A stretch of DNA of 21,890 nucleotides from JBDHBD01 sp039586095 (GCA_039586095.1 JBDHLB010000042.1:1-21890); one strand, 5' to 3'; shown: positions 1 through 7,259, counted from the first letter of the stretch. Made by a program: numbers and translations. The notes: generated by a model from the letters alone, not told the origin.

Positions 1-692
1 AGAACGAGAGAGCTTTTCTCTCGTTTCTCGAATCGGTGCCCTTGCTGGGCGATGATCTGCTGATCAACGGAGACCTGTTCGATTTCTGGTTCGAGTACCG
101 GACGGTCATTCTGCGTAGACACTTCGGAGTGCTCAGGAAACTCGCTGATCTGGTCGACAGCGGCCTGCGGATTCGGCTGGTCGGCGGCAATCACGATGCG
201 TGGGGCGGCGAATTCCTGCGCGAAGAGATCGGCATCGAACTGATTGAAGGAAGCGCGACGGTCATCCTCGGTGGCCGACGGGCGTTCGTGGCCCACGGCG
301 ATGGACTTGCGGGTGGCGACTGGGGCTACCGAATGCTGAAGCGGGCGACGCGGAGCGCGGCGGGAGCCGCTGCCTTTCGTATGCTTCACCCCGATGCCGC
401 CGCCCATCTTGTCAACCACGTGAGCGGTACGTCGGACCGCCACGCGACGGGACCCGCCGACGAGAAGGAACGGGCAGATCGGCTCTCCGACTATGCCGCG
501 AAGATGCTCAAGGACGACCCGAGCCTCGATCTGGTCGTGTTCGGGCACTCTCACAGACCGGAGCTCCGGGAGGTCGAGCCGGGACGCTTCTATCTGAACG
601 CCGGCGACTGGATCCACCACATGTCGTACGCACTGGTGGGAGATCACAAGTTGGAGCTCTGCGAGTGGCGCGCGCCGGATGCGACCTTGTGA
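1..692 (+). CDS. lpxH: UDP-2,3-diacylglucosamine diphosphatase-like metallophosphoesterase, 5'-truncated
   Basis: This calcineurin-like phosphoesterase resembles LpxH, which cleaves UDP-2,3-diacylglucosamine to lipid X and UMP in lipid A synthesis at the inner face of the cytoplasmic membrane. Seen: the metal-binding blocks GDLFDFW, GGNHDAW, a HGD motif and a C-terminal GHSHRPE followed by LNAGDW, in family order. The frame is open from base 3 with no stop to the left edge, and a GTG at 36 lies inside conserved sequence. The true start and the first DxH metal motif therefore lie outside the window. The gene ends at TGA 690-692 and converges on murI. Other LpxH-like phosphoesterases of different specificity exist, so the family is sure and the substrate is likely. 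Confidence 0.8.
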   Translation, partial: NERAFLSFLESVPLLGDDLLINGDLFDFWFEYRTVILRRHFGVLRKLADLVDSGLRIRLVGGNHDAWGGEFLREEIGIELIEGSATVILGGRRAFVAHGDGLAGGDWGYRMLKRATRSAAGAAAFRMLHPDAAAHLVNHVSGTSDRHATGPADEKERADRLSDYAAKMLKDDPSLDLVVFGHSHRPELREVEPGRFYLNAGDWIHHMSYALVGDHKLELCEWRAPDATL

Positions 693-745
693 GCACACGC
701 GGCTCGGTGTCGGGCGCTTCCTGAGCCGAGAGCGCGAGCGACGCC

Positions 746-1600
746 TCAGCCAGACCCCGATGGCAGCTCGACGTGACGGCAGCGCTCGACCGGCTCCGCC
801 AGAAAGCGATCGGCCAGCGCCCGGAAGCGATCCACGTCGTCCGTAACGAAGTACTCCGCCGCGCCGGGTGGCTGGCGCTCAGCCAACAGGCCTCCGTCAA
901 CGAGCCGCTCGGCCAGGGTATGGGCCGTGGCTTCGGCCGAGTCAATGAGACGCACCCCGTCGCCCACCACCCTGGCCAGAAGGTCCTTGAGCAGCGGGTA
1001 ATGCGTACAGCCGAGGACCAGCGTGTCGACTTCACGAGCCAGAAGCGGCTGCAGGTAGTGTTCGGCCGTCAGACGTGCGACTTCTCCCTTCGTCCACCCC
1101 TCCTCCGCCAACGCCACGAGCAACGGGCAGGCGGTCGAGTGCACGACGGCGTCGGGTCGGACCGCGCGGATCGCTTCGTCGTAGGTCGCGCTCTCGATGG
1201 TACCCTGTGTGCCGATCACGCCGATCACCCCGCTCTCCGACGCGGCGGCCGCCGCTCTCGAACCAGGCTCGACGACGCCGATCACCGGGATCGAGAGTCG
1301 GTCGGTGATCAGCGAATGAGCGCGGGCCGTTGCCGTGTTGCAGGCGATCACGATGGCCTTGACCCCGTGCCCGAGGAGAAAGTCGACGGCTTCGAGCGTA
1401 TACCGTCGTACCGTGTCCGGCGACTTCGGACCGTACGGCACACGGGCCGTGTCCCCGAGGTAAACCGTCGATTCCGCGGGCAGCTTCCCCCGGATCGCGC
1501 GGAGCACGGTGAGCCCTCCCACGCCCGAGTCGAACACGCCGATCGGAGCGTTGCGCCGCATCGCGAGATCCGAATCCTGCCCCGTATGGTCCGGGGTCAT
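746..1600 (-). CDS. murI: glutamate racemase
   Basis: MurI interconverts L- and D-glutamate in the cytoplasm to supply D-Glu for peptidoglycan. Seen (numbered from the ATG at 1600): the N-terminal PIGVFDSGVGGLTVL block with catalytic-site Asp24/Ser25, the first catalytic cysteine Cys87 in IACNTATA, and the second, Cys198, in LGCTHYPLL. The length of 284 residues is normal for the family. Two starts are plausible: ATG 1600 and ATG 1561 (MRRNAPIG). The later one sits closer to the conserved block and has a weak GGAT upstream; neither has a strong Shine-Dalgarno. The gene follows the DUF5683 gene by 13 bases and is probably co-transcribed with it. Confidence 0.93.
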   Translation of the reverse strand: MTPDHTGQDSDLAMRRNAPIGVFDSGVGGLTVLRAIRGKLPAESTVYLGDTARVPYGPKSPDTVRRYTLEAVDFLLGHGVKAIVIACNTATARAHSLITDRLSIPVIGVVEPGSRAAAAASESGVIGVIGTQGTIESATYDEAIRAVRPDAVVHSTACPLLVALAEEGWTKGEVARLTAEHYLQPLLAREVDTLVLGCTHYPLLKDLLARVVGDGVRLIDSAEATAHTLAERLVDGGLLAERQPPGAAEYFVTDDVDRFRALADRFLAEPVERCRHVELPSGSG

Positions 1601-1613
1601 GATCGCTGCAGCA

Positions 1614-2150
1614 TCAGCGGAACGGGTCGGGAAATCTGAAGCCGACCTGCACACCGGTCCCGTCCTCCGGCACGGTGACCTCGGGCTCGAAGTCCCAGAA
1701 ATGGGTGGACACCCAGGCGTCCAGACCGCTGAGGAACGCGATGAAGCCGTACAGGACGATCCAGTTCTCCCGTTGTGAGGAGCGCGAGTCGACCAGACCC
1801 TCGTTCACGGGATCCGCCGCGCGCGCCGCGTTCAGTTTCGCCTGCGTTTTGAACACCATGAACAGACTGGCCGAAGCGGCCGCGAAGTAGACGGCGCCTC
1901 TCGCTGGCTTGCCGACGGCCGTTTGCCCCCATCCCGGAACCACCAGCGATCGAACCAGCGCACCCAGGGGGCTGACGGGCGGAAGGCTGTCGGGAGCAGC
2001 TTCCGCTGCCTCCTGCTCGGGCCTGACCGCTGCCGTGTCCGTCGGAGTCACGCGCACCGTGTCCGGTGCCGGGGCTTCCGTCGTATCCGGCTGGACGGGC
2101 GCCGGTTCCTGGGCGGCCAACACGCGCACGCATGCGACGGAAGCCAGCAC
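1614..2150 (-). CDS. DUF5683 domain envelope protein
   Basis: About 178 residues if translation starts at GTG 2150, which lies immediately after the tRNA-Sec gene. Residues 1-14 form a short hydrophobic signal-like stretch ending in LAAQ. A Pro/Thr/Glu/Asp-rich linker follows (about 15-60), then the DUF5683 core: VPGWGQTAVGKPARGAVYFAAA (about 71-92, a turn plus a membrane segment) and a second hydrophobic segment IVLYGFIAFLSGLDAWVSTHF (about 131-151). The family is common in Bacteroidetes-like and Gemmatimonad-like bacteria and has no established function; an envelope location is inferred. No Shine-Dalgarno precedes GTG 2150. The same frame stays open through the tRNA, with an in-frame ATG at 2243 inside it, so the start is unsure. 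Domain call firm, start weak. Confidence 0.75.
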   Translation of the reverse strand: MLASVACVRVLAAQEPAPVQPDTTEAPAPDTVRVTPTDTAAVRPEQEAAEAAPDSLPPVSPLGALVRSLVVPGWGQTAVGKPARGAVYFAAASASLFMVFKTQAKLNAARAADPVNEGLVDSRSSQRENWIVLYGFIAFLSGLDAWVSTHFWDFEPEVTVPEDGTGVQVGFRFPDPFR

Positions 2151-2155
2151 CAGAA

Positions 2156-2251
2156 TGGCGGGAACGTGTGGGAATCGAACCCACCCAGGACGCGTCCGCG
2201 CCCCGTGACGGTTTTGAAGACCGCAGGCGACACCAGTCGCCATCCGTTCCC
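2156..2251 (-). tRNA. selC: tRNA-Sec (anticodon TCA, UGA-decoding)
   Basis: The minus strand folds as a selenocysteine tRNA. GGGAACG (5' end at 2251) pairs with CGTTCCC, followed by discriminator G and an encoded CCA ending at 2156. An eighth acceptor position would be a G.A mismatch. The D stem has six pairs (GGCGAC/GTCGCC) with a four-base loop, a hallmark of tRNA-Sec. The anticodon arm is GCGGT-CTTCAAA-ACCGT with anticodon TCA at 2217-2215. The long variable arm has seven pairs (GGGGCGC/GCGTCCT). The T arm is GTGGG-TTCGATT-CCCAC. Total length is 96 bases, right for this class. The tRNA is charged with serine, converted to Sec, and delivered to the ribosome by SelB, encoded at 8109-10004. 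It lies between ridA and the DUF5683 gene. Confidence 0.95.
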
Positions 2252-2329
2252 GCACAGCTCTATCTCCCGGGCGCGGCGGCCGCTTCCATCCTCCGGCTGC
2301 ACGCGAACGCTCCAACCGTCGGCGCGGTC

Positions 2330-2716
2330 TCACGCCCGCCGCGCTACCACGTCGATCTCGACCCGGGCGTTCTTCGGCAGTCGGTCGACCGCCACCGTGG
2401 ATCGAGCGGGATAGGGCTCCCTGAAGTAGGTGGCGTACACGCCGTTCACGACACCGAATTCCTCGATGTCGGCCAGAAAGACCGTCGTCTTGACCACGTC
2501 GTCGAACGACAGCCCGGCGGCTTCCAGCACCGCGCCCAGGTTCTGAAACACGCGATGCGACTCCTCCTCTACCCCGCCCGGAACGATCTCTCCGGTGGCA
2601 GGCTCCAGGGCGATCTGACCCGCCGAAAAGAACAGATCTCCCGACCAGATCCCTTGCGAGTACGGCCCGATCGCGGCCGGCGCTCGTTCCGTCGCCACGG
2701 CTTGCTTGCGCTCCAC
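2330..2716 (-). CDS. ridA: RidA family 2-iminobutanoate/2-iminopropanoate deaminase
   Basis: A 128-residue YjgF/YER057c/UK114 protein. RidA hydrolyses reactive enamine/imine intermediates released by PLP enzymes such as threonine dehydratase, protecting other PLP enzymes in the cytoplasm. Seen: IGPYSQGIWSGDLFFSAGQIA near the N terminus, the central VVKTTVFLADIEEF block, and the C-terminal PARSTVAVDRLPKNARVEIDVVA with the conserved Arg that binds the substrate carboxylate and the Glu of the active site. It is full length for the family. It starts 27 bases after the stop of the heptose kinase and lies upstream of tRNA-Sec, so all may share a transcript. Confidence 0.93.
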   Translation of the reverse strand: MERKQAVATERAPAAIGPYSQGIWSGDLFFSAGQIALEPATGEIVPGGVEEESHRVFQNLGAVLEAAGLSFDDVVKTTVFLADIEEFGVVNGVYATYFREPYPARSTVAVDRLPKNARVEIDVVARRA

Positions 2717-2743
2717 GTCCGTTTCTCCTTCTCGCCGCGAGGC

Positions 2744-3745
2744 TCACTCGCCCGCGGCCGGCAATGCCCTCCGAATCTCGTCAGCGGAGACCGGCCGAGC
2801 CCCCTGACGGGTCACCACCATCCCCGCTGCGAAGTTGGCCAGGGCCGCGGCCCGGCGCAAAGGAGCGCCTGCTCCCAGGCCTGCCGCGAGCACCGCGGTC
2901 ACTGTATCCCCGGCTCCCGATACGTCGTACACCTCTCGCCGGCGCGAGGGCAGACGCTCCACATCGTCCGAGTCGCGACTGTAGAGGAGCATCCCGTCGG
3001 CTCCAAGGGTGACGACGAGATGCGCGCAGTCCGCACGCTCGACGACATCCCGGAGACCGGTCGCATCGAGCCGCGGGCGCTCTACGCCGAGCGCAGCGGC
3101 CAGCTCGCGAAAATTGGGCTTGAGCACGGAAGCTCCGGCATACTCGAAGAAATGCCTCAGCTTGGGATCCACGATGGACGGGATGTCGCGGCTGGCCGCC
3201 GCCGAGATCAGATCACGGGCCGTCTCTGCGCTCAGTGCCCCTTTGTCGTAATCCTGGATCACGAGCACCGAGGCATCCTGCAGCCATGCGCGTGCATGAT
3301 CGAGCAGCTCCGCGCGTCGATCGTTCGATAACGGTGTGGCCTGTTCCCGGTCGATCCGCACCACCTGCTGCTCGTGTGCCACGACCCGCGTCTTCACGGT
3401 GGTCGGTCGCGCCTCATCGACCACGAGGCGGGCCTCGATGCCAAGCCGCTCCAGAAGCGTCGTCACGGCCTGTCCCGCGCCATCGGCTCCACGCACCCCC
3501 ACCAGACGACATCGAGCACCAAGAGAGCGGATTCCGGCCGCCACGTTGGCGGCGCCGCCCAGCGCGCGCCGCTGGGACCGCACGGAAACCACCGGCACCG
3601 GTGCCTCCGGCGATATTCGCTCGACGGCGCCGATGATGTAGCGATCCAGCATGACGTCGCCGACGACCAGCGCGGTCGATTCCGGGAGGTCGTCCAGGAG
3701 GCCGCGCAGAGCGTCCGGGTTCCCTGTGGGGTTTGCTGTCGTCAT
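2744..3745 (-). CDS. rfaE1: D-glycero-beta-D-manno-heptose-7-phosphate kinase (PfkB family)
   Basis: A PfkB/ribokinase-fold kinase of 333 residues matching the N-terminal kinase half of HldE/RfaE. It phosphorylates heptose 7-phosphate at C1 in ADP-heptose synthesis for the LPS core. Seen: VVGDVMLDRYIIG (about 27-39), the sugar-binding GGAANVAAGIRSLGA (about 63-77), DPKLRHFFEYAGASVLKPN (about 193-211), and the anion-hole motif DVSGAGDTVTAVLAAG with catalytic Asp280. No nucleotidyltransferase domain is fused, so the adenylyltransferase step must be done by a separate protein not seen here. Start at ATG 3745; no strong Shine-Dalgarno. The gene is divergent from mlaE. Other PfkB substrates cannot be fully excluded. 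Confidence 0.88.
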   Translation of the reverse strand: MTTANPTGNPDALRGLLDDLPESTALVVGDVMLDRYIIGAVERISPEAPVPVVSVRSQRRALGGAANVAAGIRSLGARCRLVGVRGADGAGQAVTTLLERLGIEARLVVDEARPTTVKTRVVAHEQQVVRIDREQATPLSNDRRAELLDHARAWLQDASVLVIQDYDKGALSAETARDLISAAASRDIPSIVDPKLRHFFEYAGASVLKPNFRELAAALGVERPRLDATGLRDVVERADCAHLVVTLGADGMLLYSRDSDDVERLPSRRREVYDVSGAGDTVTAVLAAGLGAGAPLRRAAALANFAAGMVVTRQGARPVSADEIRRALPAAGE

Positions 3746-3908
3746 CGAATCGTCTTGCGCCAGTCGTACGCCCCCGGTAACCTGCCGCCACGTACCGCGT
3801 GGGAGTCGCCGACGCGTCCCGGAGACCTCGGCGACGGGGCGTGGGGAGCGGTGAGAAACGCGCGAAGCTTAGCCCCGCCGCCGCAACGAGTCAAAGAAGA
3901 CCGAATTC
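3746..3908. other. divergent intergenic region between rfaE1 and mlaE
   Basis: A 163-base gap between two divergently transcribed genes. Promoters for both are expected here, but I cannot point to a clear -35/-10 pair on either strand. A purine-rich stretch (AAAGAAGA, about 3893-3900) before ATG 3909 may act as a weak ribosome binding site for mlaE. Confidence 0.4.
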
Positions 3909-4739
3909 ATGGCAGAGCCCTCCGCCGGCATTTCCCTTCCCCGGCTCCTCCGGGACCTGATTCTAAATTTCGCGCTCGATGTTCAGGAGTACTTTGCCCT
4001 GCTGCTGCGCGTTTTCCGTACGGCCGTGACGCGCCCGCGCTACGTGCGCGACTTCGTCCAGCAGTTGGATACGATCGGCGTCGGCTCACTGTTCATTGTG
4101 CTGCTCACCGGACTGTTCACGGGGATGGTCCTGGCGCTCCAGTCCGCCGTGGAGATGAAGGAGTTCGGCGCCGTCATGTACATCGGCCGCCTTGTGGGCG
4201 CGAGTGCCGTGCGCGAGCTCGGCCCCGTTCTGACCGCGCTCATGGTGACGGGCCGCGCCGGCGCCGGAATGGCGGCGGCGATTGGCGCGATGACGGTCAC
4301 CGAGCAGGTCGACGCACTGCGGTCCATGGGGGTAGATCCCGTCCGGAAGCTGGTAACGCCGCGCTTCCTGGCCGCGGTACTCATGCTCCCGATTCTGACC
4401 ATCATCACAGACTTGATTGCCATCCTCGGGGGTATGCTCATCGCCGTGGTGAAGCTCGACCTTACGGCTGACCTGTACATGCGCAGCGTGTACTTCACGC
4501 TCGCCGATACCGGCTTCATCTTCCGGTTCATCCCGATCGACGTGTTCCAGGGAATGGTGAAGCCGATCGCGTTCGGGGGTATCATGGCGCTGACGAGCTG
4601 CTACCATGGCCTGCGAACGACGGGAGGCACGGAAGGTGTGGGTCGATCCACGACGCAGGCGGTGGTCACGACGTCCATTCTGATCCTGGCCACGGATTAC
4701 TTCCTGACTCAAATCCTGATCGCCTTGTTGGTCGAATGA
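3909..4739 (+). CDS. mlaE: MlaE family ABC transporter permease
   Basis: Inner-membrane permease of an Mla-type (MCE) phospholipid transporter that moves lipids between the inner and outer membranes. The 276-residue protein has an amphipathic N-terminal region, then several hydrophobic segments. Seen: VGSLFIVLLTGLFTGMVLAL, RELGPVLTALMVTGRAGAGMAAAIG, and the coupling-helix motif EQVDALRSMGVDP that contacts the ATPase, with ITDLIAILGGMLIAV and a C-terminal hydrophobic stretch. These are the standard MlaE/TrgD signatures. It is the first gene of an mlaE-mlaF-mlaD operon; its TGA overlaps the mlaF start by four bases (ATGA). Confidence 0.95.
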   Translation: MAEPSAGISLPRLLRDLILNFALDVQEYFALLLRVFRTAVTRPRYVRDFVQQLDTIGVGSLFIVLLTGLFTGMVLALQSAVEMKEFGAVMYIGRLVGASAVRELGPVLTALMVTGRAGAGMAAAIGAMTVTEQVDALRSMGVDPVRKLVTPRFLAAVLMLPILTIITDLIAILGGMLIAVVKLDLTADLYMRSVYFTLADTGFIFRFIPIDVFQGMVKPIAFGGIMALTSCYHGLRTTGGTEGVGRSTTQAVVTTSILILATDYFLTQILIALLVE

Positions 4740-5599
4740 GTATCGATCATTCGGGACCGCCAGACGCGTCGGCCGAGTCGGGCGAATCGACCGATTCGAA
4801 GCTTCAGGCGGAGGTGCGCACGGAGATCCAGCGCGCGCTGGCCGCGGACGCCCGGCGGGATCCGCGCGGCGTGGCCAAGGTCGCGCTGAAGGACGTATGG
4901 CTGGCCTACGGAGACAACGAGGTGCTGCGGGGCATCAGCTTCGACGTCAGCGAGGGGGAGGTGCTCTGCGTGCTGGGCGGGTCGGGCACCGGAAAATCGA
5001 CGATCTTGCGTCTCATTCTGCGCCTCATCAAGCCCGATCGAGGCGAGATCCTCATCTCGGGTCGTGACATCTGCCAGGCGGAGCTCGAGGACGTGCTGGA
5101 GCTCAGGGAGCAGATGGGAATGGTGTTTCAGGGCTCGGCGTTGTTCGACTCCCTGAGCGTGTTCGACAATGTCGCGTTTCCGCTCGTTGAGCACACGAAC
5201 TTCGATGAAGAGCGGATTCGAGCCCGCGTGGCGGAGGTCCTTCAATTCGTCGACCTGGATCCGGACGAGGTCCAGGATCTCCTCCCGGCGGAATTGAGTG
5301 GCGGGATGAAGAAGCGGGTCGGGATCGCTCGGGCGATCGTGCACCAACCCCCACTCCTGCTGTTCGACGAACCGACCAGCGGTCTCGACCCGGTCACGAC
5401 GAAACGGATCGACGAACTCATCCTCAAGCTGAGGCGCGAGCTGAGGGTGTGCGCTGTGGTCGTAACCCATGACATCAAGTCCGCGGCGCGCATCTCCAAT
5501 CAGGCCGCGCTCCTGCGGCACGGCGAGTTTACGTTCATGGGGTCGCCGGAGGAGATGTTCGCGTCCGATGACAAGTACGTGCGGGCTTTCCTGGGTTGA
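4736..5599 (+). CDS. mlaF: MlaF family ABC transporter ATP-binding protein
   Basis: Cytoplasmic ATPase that powers the Mla-type transporter. Seen in the 287 residues: Walker A GGSGTGKST (81-89), Q-loop VFQGSALFDSLSVFDNV (130-146), signature LSGGMKKRVGIARA (187-200), Walker B LLLFDEPTSGLD (207-218) and the switch histidine in VVVTHD (about 241-246). The FDSLSVFDNVAFPL run is typical of MlaF. A charged N-terminal extension of about 47 residues precedes the ABC domain, longer than in E. coli MlaF. Translation is coupled to mlaE by a four-base overlap. No MlaB-like STAS partner is encoded alongside. Confidence 0.95.
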   Translation: MSIDHSGPPDASAESGESTDSKLQAEVRTEIQRALAADARRDPRGVAKVALKDVWLAYGDNEVLRGISFDVSEGEVLCVLGGSGTGKSTILRLILRLIKPDRGEILISGRDICQAELEDVLELREQMGMVFQGSALFDSLSVFDNVAFPLVEHTNFDEERIRARVAEVLQFVDLDPDEVQDLLPAELSGGMKKRVGIARAIVHQPPLLLFDEPTSGLDPVTTKRIDELILKLRRELRVCAVVVTHDIKSAARISNQAALLRHGEFTFMGSPEEMFASDDKYVRAFLG

Positions 5600-5692
5600 G
5601 GGGAAACCGAATATTCGAGGCGGAGGCGCGGACCGGCTGGCTGGGTGCCGAGTCGCTCGCCGGACGCGTCTTTGTGAAAGGGTGAAGGTGTC

Positions 5693-6673
5693 GTGAGACG
5701 TTCACGCCAGGTCACATGGGATCAGGTCCGGGTCGGCCTGGTGTTGATTTTTGCCATCCTGGTGTTGTCCATGGGCGTGTTCCTGATCGGACGGACGGGG
5801 AACGTGTTCGGCGAGCGATATCAGGTGGTGACGCTCATGAGCTCGGCGGCGGGCCTCGTGGGTGGCGCCCCGGTCCAGGTGGCCGGGCAGACGGCGGGGC
5901 AGGTCGATCGCATCGAGTTCATAGAACCCGAGCGGCGGCCCGAAACCGGCGAGACAGTGGCGGTGTGGCTCGACTTGAACGTGGACATCCGCCAACAGGT
6001 TCGAACCGACTCGCGTGCGCGCGTGCGTACGCAGGGTCTGCTCGGCGACCGGTTGATCGACATCGAGCCGGGTACGGCAGCGGCTGCCGTGTTGATGAAT
6101 GGCGATACGCTGGCCTCGGCGCCGGCGCTGAGCTATCAGGAGATTCTGGGTCAGGCGGCGGACGCGGTAGACGGCCTGACGCGCCTGTCCTCGGACCTGG
6201 CGGAGGTGACGGAGCGACTCCTGGCCGGGGAAGGCACGGCCGGACAGCTGCTGGTCGACCCCCAGCTGTACGATGAGCTCGTGACACTGGGGGCCAATCT
6301 GAACTCGGTGCTTGGCCCGATCGCGGCCGGCGAGGGCATGCTGGGGAGACTCCTGCAGGAGGAAGAGCTGTACGAGCGGCTGACCACCACCGCCCGCGGG
6401 CTGGACTCGCTGACCGCCGGACTCGTGGCAGGCGAGGGTACGCTGGGCCGGCTGATGACCTCGGACTCGCTCTACCTGGCGCTCGCTACAGTGGCGGAAC
6501 GGAGCGATTCCCTGGTCGCTGCGCTGCGGGCTGGAGAAGGCTCCATGGGGCAGATGCTGACAGATGAGGCTCTGTACGAAGAGCTTCTGAAGACGCTCGT
6601 CGATCTCAACGCGCTGCTCGACGACCTTCGTGCGGATCCGCGCCGCTTCATTCCGCCGGTCCGCGTGTTCTGA
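5693..6673 (+). CDS. mlaD: MlaD/MCE domain lipid-binding protein with four C-terminal 34-residue repeats
   Basis: Membrane-anchored MCE protein of the Mla-type transporter, expected to form the periplasmic ring that passes lipids. Seen: a short cytoplasmic N terminus, one transmembrane helix (about 14-33), the MCE domain (about 41-127, with GLVGGAPVQVAGQTAGQVDRIEF and TQGLLGDRLIDIEPG), then a long helical tail. The tail carries four motifs of the type AGEGxxGxLLxDxxLYxxL, starting at residues 178, 212, 246 and 280. The 326-residue length exceeds E. coli MlaD (about 183). Start is GTG 5693 with purine-rich sequence before it. The gene is 93 bases after mlaF. MlaC, MlaB and MlaA are not in the window. 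Confidence 0.93.
   Translation: MRRSRQVTWDQVRVGLVLIFAILVLSMGVFLIGRTGNVFGERYQVVTLMSSAAGLVGGAPVQVAGQTAGQVDRIEFIEPERRPETGETVAVWLDLNVDIRQQVRTDSRARVRTQGLLGDRLIDIEPGTAAAAVLMNGDTLASAPALSYQEILGQAADAVDGLTRLSSDLAEVTERLLAGEGTAGQLLVDPQLYDELVTLGANLNSVLGPIAAGEGMLGRLLQEEELYERLTTTARGLDSLTAGLVAGEGTLGRLMTSDSLYLALATVAERSDSLVAALRAGEGSMGQMLTDEALYEELLKTLVDLNALLDDLRADPRRFIPPVRVF
6224..6586 (+). repeat. four in-frame repeats, 102-base period, in mlaD
   Basis: The motif AGEGTAGQLLVDPQLYDEL and three variants begin at 6224, 6326, 6428 and 6530, exactly 102 bases (34 codons) apart. Conserved positions are A-G-E-G, a G three residues later, a hydrophobic pair and L-Y. Between motifs lie predicted helical stretches. DNA identity between units is only moderate, so this is old protein-level repetition, not recent duplication. 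Confidence 0.85.
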
Positions 6674-6720
6674 ACCGAGTCCGAGCGGCGGTCTGACACG
6701 GATCTGGCCCGATCTGATGA

Positions 6721-6753
6721 GAGAAAGGGACGCCCGGTCGGGCGTCCCTTCTC
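6721..6753 (-). terminator. intrinsic terminator after ssrA
   Basis: A perfect 11-bp stem (AAGGGACGCCC at 6725-6735, GGGCGTCCCTT at 6740-6750) closes a four-base GGTC loop, and extends through GAG/CTC across one bulged A. On the minus strand it is followed by TTTCTCTC, giving a Rho-independent terminator directly after the tmRNA 3' end. The plus side lacks a T run, so any effect on mlaD read-through would be weaker. Confidence 0.8.
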
Positions 6754-6755
6754 AG

Positions 6756-7119
6756 TGGAGGCGGCGGGAATCGAACCCGCGTCCGCGAGGCCTTCCACCA
6801 CGGTCTCTACGTGCGTAGTCTGCGGTTCTTGTCTCGCCTTCGACAGGTCCACAGACAACCCGCCGCCGACCAGCCCCTGCTTGGCTCTCGCCGTCTCGCC
6901 GCAGCCCTCCGGGGCGGAGACCCACGGCCAGCCCGAATCATCGTCGTCCTTCGGCCCGCCTCGGAGCCGGGCGAATCGGAGGACGGGCTACGTGTTAGTT
7001 ACGCAGCCAGCGCCAAATTGTCGTTGGCAACTAAAAGTTTTCCCGGTGTTTAGCGAGGATCCGAGCACCTCGGCACGCTCCCGCAGCTTCCGACAACACG
7101 TCGAAGCCATGTCGCCCCC
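6756..7119 (-). ncRNA. ssrA: transfer-messenger RNA (tmRNA)
   Basis: tmRNA rescues stalled ribosomes and tags the unfinished proteins for proteolysis. Seen on the minus strand: 5' GGGGGCG (7119-7113) pairs with CGCCTCC next to the 3' end (one G.U pair). GGCTTCGACG follows the 5' end, matching the conserved tmRNA start. The 3' end has a T arm GCGGG-TTCGATT-CCCGC, then the acceptor strand and discriminator A at 6756; CCA does not appear to be encoded. The tag frame, at 7028-6999, reads Ala-Asn-Asp-Asn-Leu-Ala-Leu-Ala-Ala then TAA, followed by further in-phase and out-of-phase stops. The length of about 364 bases is normal for one-piece tmRNA. A hairpin terminator follows at once. No clear promoter was found upstream. 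Confidence 0.96.
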
Positions 7120-7177
7120 GCTGGAGCACAGCCCAATACACCCGGCGCATCCTCGAGGGTCCCGCGCCCCATGCGTT

Positions 7178-7207
7178 TTGACAGTGCTCGATCCACTCGG
7201 GTATACT
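7178..7207 (+). promoter_or_regulatory. sigma-70-type promoter for the ptsN-like gene
   Basis: TTGACA (7178-7183) and TATACT (7202-7207) are separated by 18 bases, a near-consensus housekeeping promoter in otherwise GC-rich DNA. Transcription would begin near 7214 and give a leader of roughly 78 bases before ATG 7292. It lies 58 bases from the 5' end of the divergent ssrA gene. Confidence 0.7.
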
Positions 7208-7259
7208 CGTCTCGGGGCAAGAGATGTAGGCGCGAAGTACGCCTCCGAGAAAACGAAAG

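Noticed and set aside
693..745. Possible bidirectional terminator between lpxH-like gene and murI (CGGCTC...GAGCCG)
   Set aside because: Six pairs around a 17-base loop with no T run on either side; too weak to call.
2151..2747. Upstream extension of the DUF5683 frame to 2747
   Set aside because: It crosses the real ridA gene in another frame and the tRNA; only the part after the tRNA looks like protein with a signal segment.
2066..3331. Open frame of about 420 codons on the plus strand
   Set aside because: It runs through tRNA-Sec and antisense to ridA and the heptose kinase, and its translation shows only low-complexity Arg/Pro/His-rich sequence.
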